In this document: one piece after another, positions 53,968-62,080 of the stretch
How positions within the stretch are numbered: position 1 is the stretch's first letter
Layout of the letters: the number at the start of each line of letters is the position of its first letter
NCBI GenBank assembly: GCA_020853755.1
Contig: JADYYG010000045.1
Coordinates: 24,332-88,331, forward strand
Direction of reading: 5' to 3'
Source: Dehalococcoidia bacterium
GTDB lineage: Bacteria > Chloroflexota > Dehalococcoidia > Tepidiformales > Tepidiformaceae
Length of the DNA: 64,000 nucleotides
Notes under the pieces: model-generated
What the model was told of the DNA's origin: nothing
What the model saw: only the letters and a program-made list of their open reading frames with translations
Databases searched by the model: none
Made by a program: the position numbers and the translations under genes

Positions 53968-54071
53968 CGCCAGCGCGGAGGCATCAGACCGCGCCCTGTC
54001 TGCTCCCATCCCGTATAGTCCGTGGTATACCTCAACGTCCGGTTTCGTACCCGGTTTCCAAGGAGCTCTTC

Positions 54072-55733
54072 GTGGCACAACTGACTGGCGCGCAGATCAT
54101 CGCCAAGTCCCTGCGGCAGCAGGGCGTCGAGTACATGTTCGGGATCGTGGGCATCCCGGTTATCCCCATCGCCGTCCACGCCCAGCGCGAGGGCATCAAG
54201 TTCTTCGGGTTCCGCAATGAGCAGGCCGCCAGCTACGCCGCCGCCGCTGTGGGCTACCTGACCGGGCGCCCGGGCGTCTGCCTCGCGGTTTCGGGCCCGG
54301 GCATGATCCACGGCATCGCCGGCATGGCGAACGCCTGGTCGAACTGTTGGCCGATGCTCCTCATCGGCGGCGCGAACGACAGCTACCAGAACGGCCAGGG
54401 CGCCTTCCAGGAAGCACCCCAGATCGAGACCGCCCGCCCGTATGCGAAGTACGCCGCCCGCCCGGACAGCGTGAAGCGCATCCCCTTCTATGTGGAGCAG
54501 GCCATCCGCTCGACCATCAACGGACGCCCCGGCGCTGCGTACCTCGATATGCCCGGCGACATCATCACCGGTTCGGTCGAGGAGGAAGAACTCGAGTTCC
54601 CGGCCCGCTGCCCGGATCCGGCCCGCACGCAGGCGCCGCAGGACAACATCGACGCCGCCATGGCGGCCCTCAAGTCCGCCGAGCGCCCGCTCGTCATTGT
54701 TGGGAAGGGCGCCGCATACTCACGCGCCGAGAACGAAGTACGCGAGTTCCTCGAGACCACGCAACTCCCGTACCTCGCATCGCCGATGGGCAAGGGCGTC
54801 ATGCCCGACGACCATCCGCTCTCCATCGCCCCGGCCCGCTCCCAGGCCCTGCTCGGCGCCGATGTCATCCTCCTGATGGGCGCCCGCCTCAACTGGATGA
54901 TGCACTTCGGCCAGCCGCCGCGCTTCGACCCCAAGGTACGCGTCATCCAGATGGACATCTCCGCCGAGGAGATCGGGACGAATATCCCGACCGAAGTCGC
55001 CCTGGTCGGCGACGCGAAAGCAATCACCGGCCAGCTCAACGCGCACCTGAAGTCCGTGCCGTGGCAGTACCCAAGCGAGACCACCTGGTGGACCGGCCTT
55101 CGCAAGAAGATCGAAGAGAACGGCGCGCAGGTCACGGAGTACATGGCCGACGACTCGACCCCGATGAACTACTACCGGGTCTACAAGGACATCCGTGACT
55201 TCATCCCGCGCGACGCCATCATCCAGAACGAAGGCGCAAGCACGATGGATATCGGTCGCACCCTGATGCCGAACTTCTACGCGCGCCACCGCCTCGACGC
55301 CGGGACGTTCGGGACGATGGGGGTCGGCCTCGGTCAGGCCATCGCGGCAGCGGCTGTCCATCCGGACAAGAAGGTCTTCTGCATCGAAGGCGACTCCGCC
55401 TTCGGGTTCAGCGGCATGGAGGTTGAGACGGCGGCGCGGTACGGGCTCAACAACCTCACCTTCATCATCATCAACAACAACGGTGTTGGCGGCGGGCCGG
55501 ATGAACTCGTACCGGACGCCACCAAGATTCCCCCGAGCGCCTATACGCCTCGCGCCCACTATGAAGCGATGGCCGGCATTTACGGCGGCAAGGGCTTCTT
55601 CGTCACCGAACCGTCAGAACTGCGCCCCGCGCTCGAAGAGGCGGTGAACTCCGATAAGCCTGCGATCGTGAACATCATGATCAGTGCGCGCGCACAGCGG
55701 AAGCCGCAGCAGTTCGCCTGGCTCACGCGCTGA
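54072..55733 (+). CDS. ThDP-dependent 2-hydroxyacyl-CoA lyase / oxalyl-CoA decarboxylase
   Basis: A 553-residue thiamine-diphosphate enzyme closely following HACL1 and oxalyl-CoA decarboxylase. It has GVEYMFGIVGIPVIPIA near residue 18, the catalytic Glu in FRNEQAASYAAAAVGYLTGRPG (near residue 50), NCWPMLLIGGAND, GAFQEAPQIETARPYAKYAARP, and the ThDP motif GDSAFGFSGMEVETAARYGLNN near residue 440. It would cleave 2-hydroxyacyl-CoA to formyl-CoA and an aldehyde, or decarboxylate oxalyl-CoA. CaiB-type CoA transferases and an alanine-glyoxylate-type aminotransferase are in the same window, which leaves both roles open. A clear terminator follows. Confidence 0.93.
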   Translation: MAQLTGAQIIAKSLRQQGVEYMFGIVGIPVIPIAVHAQREGIKFFGFRNEQAASYAAAAVGYLTGRPGVCLAVSGPGMIHGIAGMANAWSNCWPMLLIGGANDSYQNGQGAFQEAPQIETARPYAKYAARPDSVKRIPFYVEQAIRSTINGRPGAAYLDMPGDIITGSVEEEELEFPARCPDPARTQAPQDNIDAAMAALKSAERPLVIVGKGAAYSRAENEVREFLETTQLPYLASPMGKGVMPDDHPLSIAPARSQALLGADVILLMGARLNWMMHFGQPPRFDPKVRVIQMDISAEEIGTNIPTEVALVGDAKAITGQLNAHLKSVPWQYPSETTWWTGLRKKIEENGAQVTEYMADDSTPMNYYRVYKDIRDFIPRDAIIQNEGASTMDIGRTLMPNFYARHRLDAGTFGTMGVGLGQAIAAAAVHPDKKVFCIEGDSAFGFSGMEVETAARYGLNNLTFIIINNNGVGGGPDELVPDATKIPPSAYTPRAHYEAMAGIYGGKGFFVTEPSELRPALEEAVNSDKPAIVNIMISARAQRKPQQFAWLTR

Positions 55734-55755
55734 ACCAGGTCCGCAGACCTAAACA

Positions 55756-55789
55756 GGAAGCCCTGCCACGCGCAGGGCTTCCTTGTTTT
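55756..55789 (+). terminator. Rho-independent terminator
   Basis: A perfect 11-base-pair stem, GGAAGCCCTGC with its complement, around a 5-base loop, is followed by TTGTTTT. It ends the HACL/oxalyl-CoA decarboxylase-type gene transcript 22 bases after the stop. Confidence 0.9.
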
Positions 55790-55844
55790 CAGACCCCCGA
55801 CGGAATGCAATGATGGCTGCCCCATCCTGCCGCAGGAGCAACCA

Positions 55845-56312
55845 ATGGCTTCATGGTCTGAGTTCGAACGCGAGGCGCCGGCGCTGGCCGCGCTCTGCTA
55901 CCAGCGGTTCCGGGCCACAGAGCTGATGATGCTCGGGACGATTCGAAAGAACGGCTACCCGCGCATCAGCCCTACAGAATGGACGATCTTCGACGGCAAT
56001 CTGGTCCTCGGGGGCATCTGGCAGGCGAAGAAAGCCCGCGACCTCCTGCGCGACCCGCGCTGCACGCTCCACAGCACCACCAGCAACAAGAACGGTCAGG
56101 AGGGCGATGCGAAGCTGTGGGGCCGCGCACTGCCGATGCCGGAGGACCAGCAAGACCCCTACTGGGAACACCTCGGCTGGCGTCCCGAAGGCCCCGCGCA
56201 CGTCTTCGTCATCGATATCGAATCGGCCGCTTACCTGGCGTTCCGCGAAGGCGAGGGGATGAAGCGCCTCCAGTGGCCCGGCGACGGCACGTGGAAAGTG
56301 ACCAAGCACTGA
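55845..56312 (+). CDS. Pyridoxamine 5'-phosphate oxidase-like flavin-binding protein
   Basis: A 155-residue split-barrel protein of the PNPOx-like superfamily, which includes F420- or FMN-dependent reductases and pigment or heme-binding proteins. The segment LMMLGTIRKNGYPRISPTEWTIFDGNL near residue 30, KKARDLLRDPRCTLH near residue 67 and the later GPAHVFVIDIESA fit the family. A CAGGAG site lies before the ATG at 55845. It is convergent with the ParE-type toxin gene. A specific function cannot be assigned. Confidence 0.85.
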   Translation: MASWSEFEREAPALAALCYQRFRATELMMLGTIRKNGYPRISPTEWTIFDGNLVLGGIWQAKKARDLLRDPRCTLHSTTSNKNGQEGDAKLWGRALPMPEDQQDPYWEHLGWRPEGPAHVFVIDIESAAYLAFREGEGMKRLQWPGDGTWKVTKH

Positions 56313-56315
56313 ACG

Positions 56316-56603
56316 TCAGCGCCTGCTCCAGTAGCCCGGCCGTTGTTTTGAGTGGGCAACCGCAACGACGGTGACACCCCGGGCATGAACGCGGTACACG
56401 ATGAAGTAGGGAACCGAAGCGAGCACAACTCGCCGCGTGCCGTGCAGATACGTTTGTCCGGCTTCCGGGTATGCCTCGATGAGGGCGATCGCCCGGTCGA
56501 ACTCGTCCTGAAACGTCTCAGGAGAATGAGGATCCCGGTCTGCGTACCAGTACTTAGCCCGAAACGCCTCGGGACGAGCCGAACGGTGGAAGAAGACCCG
56601 CAT
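56316..56603 (-). CDS. ParE/RelE-type toxin
   Basis: A 95-residue protein with the ParE toxin pattern: FHRSARPEAFRAKYWYADRDP, EFDRAIALIEAYPEAGQ near residue 40, then RRVVLASVPYFIVYRVHARGVTVVAVAHSKQRPGYW at the C-terminal end. The family blocks gyrase or cleaves translated mRNA. The ATG at 56603 overlaps the antitoxin stop by one base (TAATG), the usual coupling of such pairs. An upstream in-frame start would extend into the antitoxin gene and is unlikely. Confidence 0.85.
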   Translation of the reverse strand: MRVFFHRSARPEAFRAKYWYADRDPHSPETFQDEFDRAIALIEAYPEAGQTYLHGTRRVVLASVPYFIVYRVHARGVTVVAVAHSKQRPGYWSRR

Positions 56604-56827
56604 TAGCCGTCCGCAAACAGCTCCTTCCGGAACTCCTCCCACTCCATTTCGTCCGCTTCGCCCCGCTCCACTTCTTCGACTCGGCGCTTGATCTCCGCTT
56701 CCCAGGCGGCATCGTAGCCGGGGTCGCGCGCCTCCTCGAGGCTCATCTCGAGCCGCATGGCAAGCAAGTACCGCTCATCGGCATCAAGCTCGAGCGCCTG
56801 CGACAGCACCGATTCGAACTTCGTCAT
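56603..56827 (-). CDS. Addiction module antitoxin
   Basis: A 74-residue acidic protein of the putative addiction-module component family: FESVLSQALELDADERYLLAMRLEMSLEEA, then a Glu-rich tail (EVERGEADEMEWEEF). It should bind and neutralise the ParE-type toxin translated from the overlapping gene. A TAGAAT hexamer 6 bases before the ATG suggests a leaderless message. The orphan protein at 40689 has the same type of N-terminus. Confidence 0.85.
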   Translation of the reverse strand: MTKFESVLSQALELDADERYLLAMRLEMSLEEARDPGYDAAWEAEIKRRVEEVERGEADEMEWEEFRKELFADG

Positions 56828-56833
56828 GTGCGC

Positions 56834-56839
56834 ATTCTA
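56834..56839 (-). promoter_or_regulatory. Candidate -10 element of the toxin-antitoxin operon
   Basis: On the minus strand TAGAAT lies 6 bases before the antitoxin ATG in the 28-base gap after the GNAT gene. No ribosome-binding site is present between the two. Confidence 0.5.
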
Positions 56840-56855
56840 CCAACTCACCCGGCGG

Positions 56856-57497
56856 CTATTGCGGGTCGCGCCACATGAGCCAGATCTTCGGGCCGCCCCT
56901 GGGCACCACCATTTCCTCGGTCACCTTGAAGCCCGCCCGCTCGTAGAACGGCACGTTCCGCTCCTTGGAACTCTCGAGGTAGGCGGGCACTCCCTCGCGG
57001 TCGCACCGCTCGAGGATGGGAGCGATGAGCTGCGCGCCAATACCGTGCCCCTGCACGTCGGGTTCCACACCGAGCGCGAGCAGGTAGTAATGCGGGTCAT
57101 GCGGATGCTTCGCTTCGATGGCGTTCAGGCCGCCCACGATGGCGGGCACGCGGCGGAGCGTCGCCGTTCGAACCATCGCAGGCAGGAGCATCGCCTGTTG
57201 CAGCCAGCCCATCTTCCACTTGCTCGGCGGCGACCAGTACGCCCCGCCCTGCAGATCATCGGTCGTGAACAACTCGCCCGCCGGAGCGGTAATCCGGTAG
57301 CAGACATCCATGAAGTCGTAGATGCGGCGCGCGCGGCGCTTGTCCTGGGCGGCGAACCAGTTCGCAATCGGATCATCGTCGAACGCGCGGGCCATCACAG
57401 CCGTCAGGTGCTTGCGGTCCGCCTCCACCACTTTCCGGACCGTCGCAGCGATCGGCTCACCCTGGCGGTCTGGCGCTTCAGTAGTCATGTGCTTCAT
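56856..57497 (-). CDS. GNAT family N-acetyltransferase
   Basis: A 213-residue GNAT protein. After an N-terminal region (VMARAFDDDPIANWF near residue 35) typical of a common uncharacterised GNAT group, the acetyl-CoA motif LALGVEPDVQGHGIGAQLI is near residue 145 and ESSKERNVPFYERAGF near 180. The ATG at 57497 has GGTGGAGG upstream; the Met three residues later is an alternative. Related proteins modify small molecules such as puromycin-like amines, but the substrate here is not known. Confidence 0.85.
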   Translation of the reverse strand: MKHMTTEAPDRQGEPIAATVRKVVEADRKHLTAVMARAFDDDPIANWFAAQDKRRARRIYDFMDVCYRITAPAGELFTTDDLQGGAYWSPPSKWKMGWLQQAMLLPAMVRTATLRRVPAIVGGLNAIEAKHPHDPHYYLLALGVEPDVQGHGIGAQLIAPILERCDREGVPAYLESSKERNVPFYERAGFKVTEEMVVPRGGPKIWLMWRDPQ

Positions 57498-57542
57498 GCC
57501 TCCACCAAGAGCCTACGCCCGAAGTCAACCCAATTGTGGATC

Positions 57543-57640
57543 GGGGATTTCGGATTGTGGATTGGAGATTCGCTCCATCCAGCCCAGCCCGTGATCGGGC
57601 CAGGCGACGACAATCCGAAATCCAAAATCCACAATCCCCA
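57543..57640. repeat. AT-rich imperfect inverted repeat (ATTTCGGATT family)
   Basis: The left arm, starting GGGGATTTCGGATTGTGGATT at 57543, and the right arm, ending AATCCACAATCCCC at 57639, are partly complementary. Both consist of short GGATT or AATCC units. A central hairpin GCCCG/CGGGC lies at 57587-57600. The element fills the gap between the divergent GNAT and aminotransferase genes. Its base composition and periodic units differ sharply from the surrounding coding DNA. A related fragment is at 41533-41549. Confidence 0.7.
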
Positions 57641-57651
57641 GATCGCCTACG

Positions 57652-58836
57652 ATGGAGTGCGTGACTGCGACTCCTTCTTTCGATCCTCCCACCCGCATCC
57701 TCATGGGCCCTGGCCCGAGCGGCGCGCACCCTCGCGTGCTCAACGCGATGACCGCCCCGATCCTTGGCCACCTCGACCCCGAGTTCCTGAAGATCATGGA
57801 CGAATGCAACGACATGTTGCGCACGGTCATGGGCACGTCCAACCGCATCACGCTGGCCACGCCCGGCACTGGCACAAGCGGCATGGAAGCTGCGGTAATG
57901 AACCTGGTCGAACCCGGTGACAACGTCGTCGTGGGGATTTGCGGGTACTTTGGCGAGCGCATTGCGGTGATGGCCGAGCGCGCCGGCGGCAACGTCGTCC
58001 GCGTGCCTGCACGCTGGGGTTCGCCGACGGACCTTGCCGCGGTGGAGGCGGCCGTACGCGCGGCCGGGAACGTCAAGCTCATCGGCATCGTCCACGCCGA
58101 AACCTCGACTGGCGTCTGCACCCCGGTTGAGCCGTTCGCGAAGCTGGCGAAGGAGTCTGGCGCGCTCTTGCTCGTCGACTGCGTGACCTCCCTCGGGGGC
58201 GTCCCTGTCACCGTCGATGCCTGGGGCGCCGATGCGGTCTATTCGGGCACGCAGAAATGCCTGAGCGCGCCTCCGGGCATGGCGCCCCTCACGATGTCGC
58301 CGCGGGCATGGGATGCGATCAAGGCGCGTGAGACGCCGTGCAACAGCTGGTACCTCGATCTGTCGCTCCTCGAGGCCTACTGGGACGAACGGCGCGCCTA
58401 CCACCACACGGCGCCTATCTCGATGGTGTACGCGCTGCACCAGGCGCTCGCCCTCGTGCTCGATGAGGGCCTCGAAACCCGCTGGGCGCGGCACGAAAAG
58501 AATGGCCGCGCGCTCCAGGCAGGACTCGAAGCGATGGGCCTCGGGCTCCACGCCGACGCCGACTACCGGCTGCCGGTGCTGACGACCGCCCTCATCCCGG
58601 AAGGCGTGAACGACGCCGAGGTCCGCGGCGCGCTGCTGAAGCGCCACGGCATCGAGTTCGGCGGGGGGCTTGGCGAGTTGCGCGGCAAGGTGTGGCGTAT
58701 AGGTCTCATGGGCGAATCGAGCAACGCCGGCAACGTGCTCCTCGCCATCCGCAGCCTCGGCAGCATCCTCCGCGAACAGGGCTTCAAGGCGGACATCCGC
58801 GCAGGCATCGATGCGGCAGCCGCCCGGCTGGCGTAG
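57652..58836 (+). CDS. Class V aminotransferase, alanine-glyoxylate / serine-pyruvate type
   Basis: A 394-residue PLP enzyme. MGPGPSGAHPRVLNAM (residues 19-34) is the class signature, TPGTGTSGMEAAVMNLVEPGD near residue 70 contributes to PLP binding, and the PLP Lys is in YSGTQKCLSAPPGMAPLT near residue 202. The match to AGT/SPT proteins is good, and glyoxylate or pyruvate with alanine or serine are the usual partners. ATG at 57652 and GTG at 57661 are both possible starts. It could remove glyoxylate arising from C2 metabolism, for example linked to the HACL-type enzyme. Confidence 0.92.
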   Translation: MECVTATPSFDPPTRILMGPGPSGAHPRVLNAMTAPILGHLDPEFLKIMDECNDMLRTVMGTSNRITLATPGTGTSGMEAAVMNLVEPGDNVVVGICGYFGERIAVMAERAGGNVVRVPARWGSPTDLAAVEAAVRAAGNVKLIGIVHAETSTGVCTPVEPFAKLAKESGALLLVDCVTSLGGVPVTVDAWGADAVYSGTQKCLSAPPGMAPLTMSPRAWDAIKARETPCNSWYLDLSLLEAYWDERRAYHHTAPISMVYALHQALALVLDEGLETRWARHEKNGRALQAGLEAMGLGLHADADYRLPVLTTALIPEGVNDAEVRGALLKRHGIEFGGGLGELRGKVWRIGLMGESSNAGNVLLAIRSLGSILREQGFKADIRAGIDAAAARLA

Positions 58837-58851
58837 CAAAGCGTCTGGGGT

Positions 58852-59670
58852 TTAGCGCCCCGTGAAGCGCGGTTCGCGCTTTTCGCCGAATGAGACCTGC
58901 CCTTCACGGCGGTCTTCCGAGAGGGCGAGAGTGTTGAGCGCCATGCCCGAGAATTCGAGCGCGCTCTCGAAGTCCATGCCCTGGGTCTTGTAGGCGAGCA
59001 TCTTGCCGAGCTTTTGCCCCAGCGGCGGGCCGGCTTCGACGGCGGCAGCGAGTTCCATCGTCTTCGCCTCGAGTTCTTCGGGCGCGACCAGGTAGTTGGT
59101 GAGGCCAGAGGCGTGCGCCTCCTCCGCGGACATGAACCGGCCGGTCGTCATCATCTCCATCGCTTTGCGCCAGCCGATGACCCGGGGAAGCGAGTAGAAA
59201 CCGCCAAGGTCTGCAAAAAGGCCGCGCTTCACGTAGGCCACCTGGAACCGCGCCGCTGTCGAAGCTACGGCCATATCGCAGTGCGCGACCATGTCGAGGC
59301 CCGCGCCAACGCAGACGCCATTGATCGAAGCGATCACCGGCACTTCGAGCCGCTTGAGGGCGATGTACGTCTCGGATTCGTTGCGGAAGAACAGCCGCGC
59401 GCCTTCGAGGTCGGTGGGTGACTCAGCGGGGGCGTAGAGCAACCCGGACGGCCGCCCGCCGGTGAAGTCGGCGCCGGCGCAGAAGCCCCGGCCGGCGCCA
59501 GTGATGACAAGGCAACGTACTGACCGGTCGGCGCGTGCAGCCTGGAAAGCATCGCGGAGCTCGGCGAAGAGCGTCATGCTCAGGGCGTTCAGCTTCTCAG
59601 GTCGGTTGAGCGTCAGCCAGAGGATGCCGCCGCCACCGCGACGCTCGGTGAGAATCGTCTCGTAGGACAT
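58852..59670 (-). CDS. Enoyl-CoA hydratase/isomerase family protein
   Basis: A 272-residue crotonase. It has LTLNRPEKLNALSMTL, GAGRGFCAGADFTGG (oxyanion loop, near residue 65) and SINGVCVGAGLDMVAHCDMAVAS near residue 110, the second oxyanion hole region. The position of the usual catalytic Glu pair falls in YVKRGLFADLGGFYSLPRVIG, where one Glu is replaced, so it may be an isomerase or hydrolase rather than a plain hydratase. The ATG at 59670 begins the conserved region. It lies downstream of an MFE-2-type SDR gene. Probably part of beta-oxidation with the adjacent dehydrogenases. Confidence 0.9.
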   Translation of the reverse strand: MSYETILTERRGGGGILWLTLNRPEKLNALSMTLFAELRDAFQAARADRSVRCLVITGAGRGFCAGADFTGGRPSGLLYAPAESPTDLEGARLFFRNESETYIALKRLEVPVIASINGVCVGAGLDMVAHCDMAVASTAARFQVAYVKRGLFADLGGFYSLPRVIGWRKAMEMMTTGRFMSAEEAHASGLTNYLVAPEELEAKTMELAAAVEAGPPLGQKLGKMLAYKTQGMDFESALEFSGMALNTLALSEDRREGQVSFGEKREPRFTGR

Positions 59671-59695
59671 GCAGGCCTCCCGGGGGAAAGGCGAA

Positions 59696-59715
59696 GGCCC
59701 GCGTTTCCGCGGGCC
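59696..59715 (-). terminator. GC-rich hairpin between SDR and crotonase genes
   Basis: A perfect 8-base-pair GGCCCGCG stem with a 4-base loop lies 17 bases after the SDR stop and before the crotonase start on the minus strand. It has no T tract. It may attenuate or separate the two transcripts. Confidence 0.5.
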
Positions 59716-59732
59716 CCCGAAGTGTGTGCTGA

Positions 59733-60677
59733 TTAAGCGCGGCTGGCGGGCTTTCCTGCTGCCTTCAGCGCTTCGTTGTGCTGGTCTCGCGTGAGCTGGA
59801 ACGTCCAGGGTGCGTACGAACCTTCCAGATCTGTGATCTGCTGGAAGTTCGCTTCGAACCAGTCCGCATCCTTGAACGAGTGCGGGTCGTATTGGACGCC
59901 CTTCGTCAGGACTATGGCACTGCGGCTGTAGCGGCCGCCCGAAGCGTTGATGCAGATGCCGCTTTCGTTGCACTGCGGGGAAGCAAGGTAGGTCACCGCC
60001 GGGGCGACGTGGTCCGGGGCCATGACCACAGCGCGCTCCGGGTCGTTCGGGTCACGGCCGCCGAGGTTCTCCGTCATGCGCGTCTGGGCGCCTGGGGAGA
60101 TGAGGTTGACCATGATGTTGTACTTCTCGCCCTCGATCTTGGCGACGTTCATGAGGCCGTACATGCCGGCCTTGGCAGCGCCATAGTTGCCCTGCCCGAA
60201 GTTACCGACGAGGCCCGACGACGAGGTCGCCATCACAACGCGGCCATAGGCCTGCTGGCGGAAGACCGGCCAGGAGTGATGGATAAGGTTGTAGCACTGC
60301 TTCAGGTGAACCCGGACCACCAGGTCCCAGTCGTTTTCGGACATGTTGTGCAGGGCGAGGTCGCGAAGGATGCCCGCGTTCGCGACGACGGCATCGAGGC
60401 GGCCCCAGGTGTCCATCGCCTGCTTGACCATGTTGTAGCAGTCTTCGTAGCTGCCAACGTCGCCGGGGTTGGCGATCGCTTCACCGCCCGCAGCCTTGAT
60501 CTCGTTGACCACCTGCTGTGCGGGTGAATCGTCGTTGCCTTCGCCCGAAACGCTGCCGCCGAAGTCATTGACGATGACTTTCGCGCCGTGCTTCGCAAGG
60601 TCGATTGCGTAGGCGCGGCCAAGACCGCGGCCCGCGCCCGTCACGAGCGCTACCTGACCATCCAGTCGAACTGCCAT
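59733..60677 (-). CDS. SDR oxidoreductase, MFE-2 / 3-hydroxyacyl-CoA dehydrogenase type
   Basis: A 314-residue classical SDR. It opens RLDGQVALVTGAGRGLGRAYAIDLAKHGAKVIVNDFGG, the NAD site with the longer spacing and VNDFGG ending typical of the (3R)-hydroxyacyl-CoA dehydrogenase part of peroxisomal multifunctional enzyme 2. The catalytic set is Ser in ATSSSGLVGNFGQGNYGAAKAG (near residue 150) with the YxxxK Tyr and Lys. The C-terminal 60 residues after GVQYDPHSF extend beyond the SDR core as in this group. It fits beta-oxidation with the neighbouring crotonase and acyl-CoA dehydrogenases. Confidence 0.92.
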   Translation of the reverse strand: MAVRLDGQVALVTGAGRGLGRAYAIDLAKHGAKVIVNDFGGSVSGEGNDDSPAQQVVNEIKAAGGEAIANPGDVGSYEDCYNMVKQAMDTWGRLDAVVANAGILRDLALHNMSENDWDLVVRVHLKQCYNLIHHSWPVFRQQAYGRVVMATSSSGLVGNFGQGNYGAAKAGMYGLMNVAKIEGEKYNIMVNLISPGAQTRMTENLGGRDPNDPERAVVMAPDHVAPAVTYLASPQCNESGICINASGGRYSRSAIVLTKGVQYDPHSFKDADWFEANFQQITDLEGSYAPWTFQLTRDQHNEALKAAGKPASRA

Positions 60678-60816
60678 AAAAGCTGTTCCTCCAATTGGGT
60701 TTGCCCGCGCATCCTAACGGAAATCTCGCCTATCCGGTGCGAACATCTTGCCCAACTGGTTCGCGATGCCATCAAGGAGGCGTAGGCTAGGAGCGCAACA
60801 CACAGGTGGAGACAGC

Positions 60817-62001
60817 ATGGAGTTTCGTGATACCGCCGAGGAAAGCGCCTTCCGCAAGGAAGTCAGCACCTTCATCAAGGGTAACCTGCCGGGCTCGCTC
60901 GTTGGGGTCTCGGCCTTCGAAGAGCCCGACGATGAAGACATCCGCAACGCGCTGAAAGAGTGGCGGCGCGCCGTCGGCCGCCAGGGGTGGACCGCGCCGC
61001 ACTGGCCGAAGCAATACGGCGGCGCTGGCATGAGCGTCACGGAGCAGTTCATCTACAGCGAGGAGATGGCGGAGTCACGGGCGCCACAGGTTGGCGGATC
61101 CGGGGTGGCCATGCTCGGGCCTGTGCTCATCCGCTTCGGCACCGAAGAACAGCAGAGGGAACACCTGCCGCGCATCACCTCCGGCGAAGTCCAGTGGTGC
61201 CAGGGCTACAGCGAACCCGGTTCCGGGTCCGACCTCGCCAGCCTCCAGACCCGCGCCATCCGCGATGGCGACGACTTCGTGGTGAACGGCCAGAAGATCT
61301 GGACATCCGGGGCCCACCGCGCCGACTGGATGTTCATGCTCGCGCGCACCGACCCGGATGCGCCGAAGCATCGCGGCATCTCGATGCTCCTGATGGACAT
61401 GAAAAGCCCTGGCATCAGCGTCCAGCCGCTGATCACGCTCGCGGGCGATCACGTCTTCAACCAGGAATACTTCGACAACGTCCGTGTGCCCGCCAAGAAC
61501 ATCGTCGGCGACGAGAACCGCGGCTGGTATGTCGGCGCCGCCCTGCTCGATTTCGAACGAAGCAACATCGCCGGCGCTATCGGCCACAAGCACTTCGTCA
61601 ACGACATCGTCGCCGCCGTGAAGTCGACCCCCGCCAAGTACGCCCTCGGGCCGCGCCTCAAGCGGGTACGGAACGAACTCGCAGACCGTGCCGTCGAAGC
61701 CGAGATCGCCCGGCTCATCTCCTACCGGCTGATCACCATCCAGAAGCGCGGCGGCGTGCCGAACTACGAAGCATCGATGCACAAGAACTACGGCGCCGAA
61801 CTCGGCCAGCGCATCGCCTCCACCGGCATTTACCTGCTCGGCATGCTCGGCGGCCTCCACCACAACTCCGCGCTCGCGCCGATCAAGGGCCGCATCAACC
61901 ACGCCTACCTGAGCACCGTCGCCAGCACCATCGCGGCGGGCACCAGCGAGGTGAACCGCAACGTCATCGCAACTCGCGGGCTTGGGCTGCCCCGCAGCTG
62001 A
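60817..62001 (+). CDS. Acyl-CoA dehydrogenase
   Basis: A 394-residue FAD-dependent acyl-CoA dehydrogenase. MEFRDTAEESAFRKEVSTF opens the protein, WCQGYSEPGSGSDLASL is near residue 127, NGQKIWTSGAHRADW near 155, and AAGTSEVNRNV followed by ATRGLGLPR ends it. It is most like the paralogues at 11503 and 63324. ATG at 60817 has only a modest upstream GGTGGAGA site. It is divergent from the MFE-2-type SDR gene, with which it probably shares a beta-oxidation route. A strong bidirectional terminator follows. Confidence 0.95.
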   Translation: MEFRDTAEESAFRKEVSTFIKGNLPGSLVGVSAFEEPDDEDIRNALKEWRRAVGRQGWTAPHWPKQYGGAGMSVTEQFIYSEEMAESRAPQVGGSGVAMLGPVLIRFGTEEQQREHLPRITSGEVQWCQGYSEPGSGSDLASLQTRAIRDGDDFVVNGQKIWTSGAHRADWMFMLARTDPDAPKHRGISMLLMDMKSPGISVQPLITLAGDHVFNQEYFDNVRVPAKNIVGDENRGWYVGAALLDFERSNIAGAIGHKHFVNDIVAAVKSTPAKYALGPRLKRVRNELADRAVEAEIARLISYRLITIQKRGGVPNYEASMHKNYGAELGQRIASTGIYLLGMLGGLHHNSALAPIKGRINHAYLSTVASTIAAGTSEVNRNVIATRGLGLPRS

Positions 62002-62023
62002 CCTGACGCGTGCCTGGCACACA

Positions 62024-62058
62024 AAGAGGCCCTCACGGACTTGCCGTGAGGGCCTCTT
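62024..62058. terminator. Bidirectional terminator
   Basis: A perfect 15-base-pair stem (AAGAGGCCCTCACGG with its complement) with a 5-base loop lies between two convergent genes. The A-rich 5' side and T-containing 3' side let it act on both strands, ending the acyl-CoA dehydrogenase transcript and the LLM oxidoreductase transcript. Confidence 0.88.
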
Positions 62059-62080
62059 GCTTCCCTGGGCCGGCCTCGGC

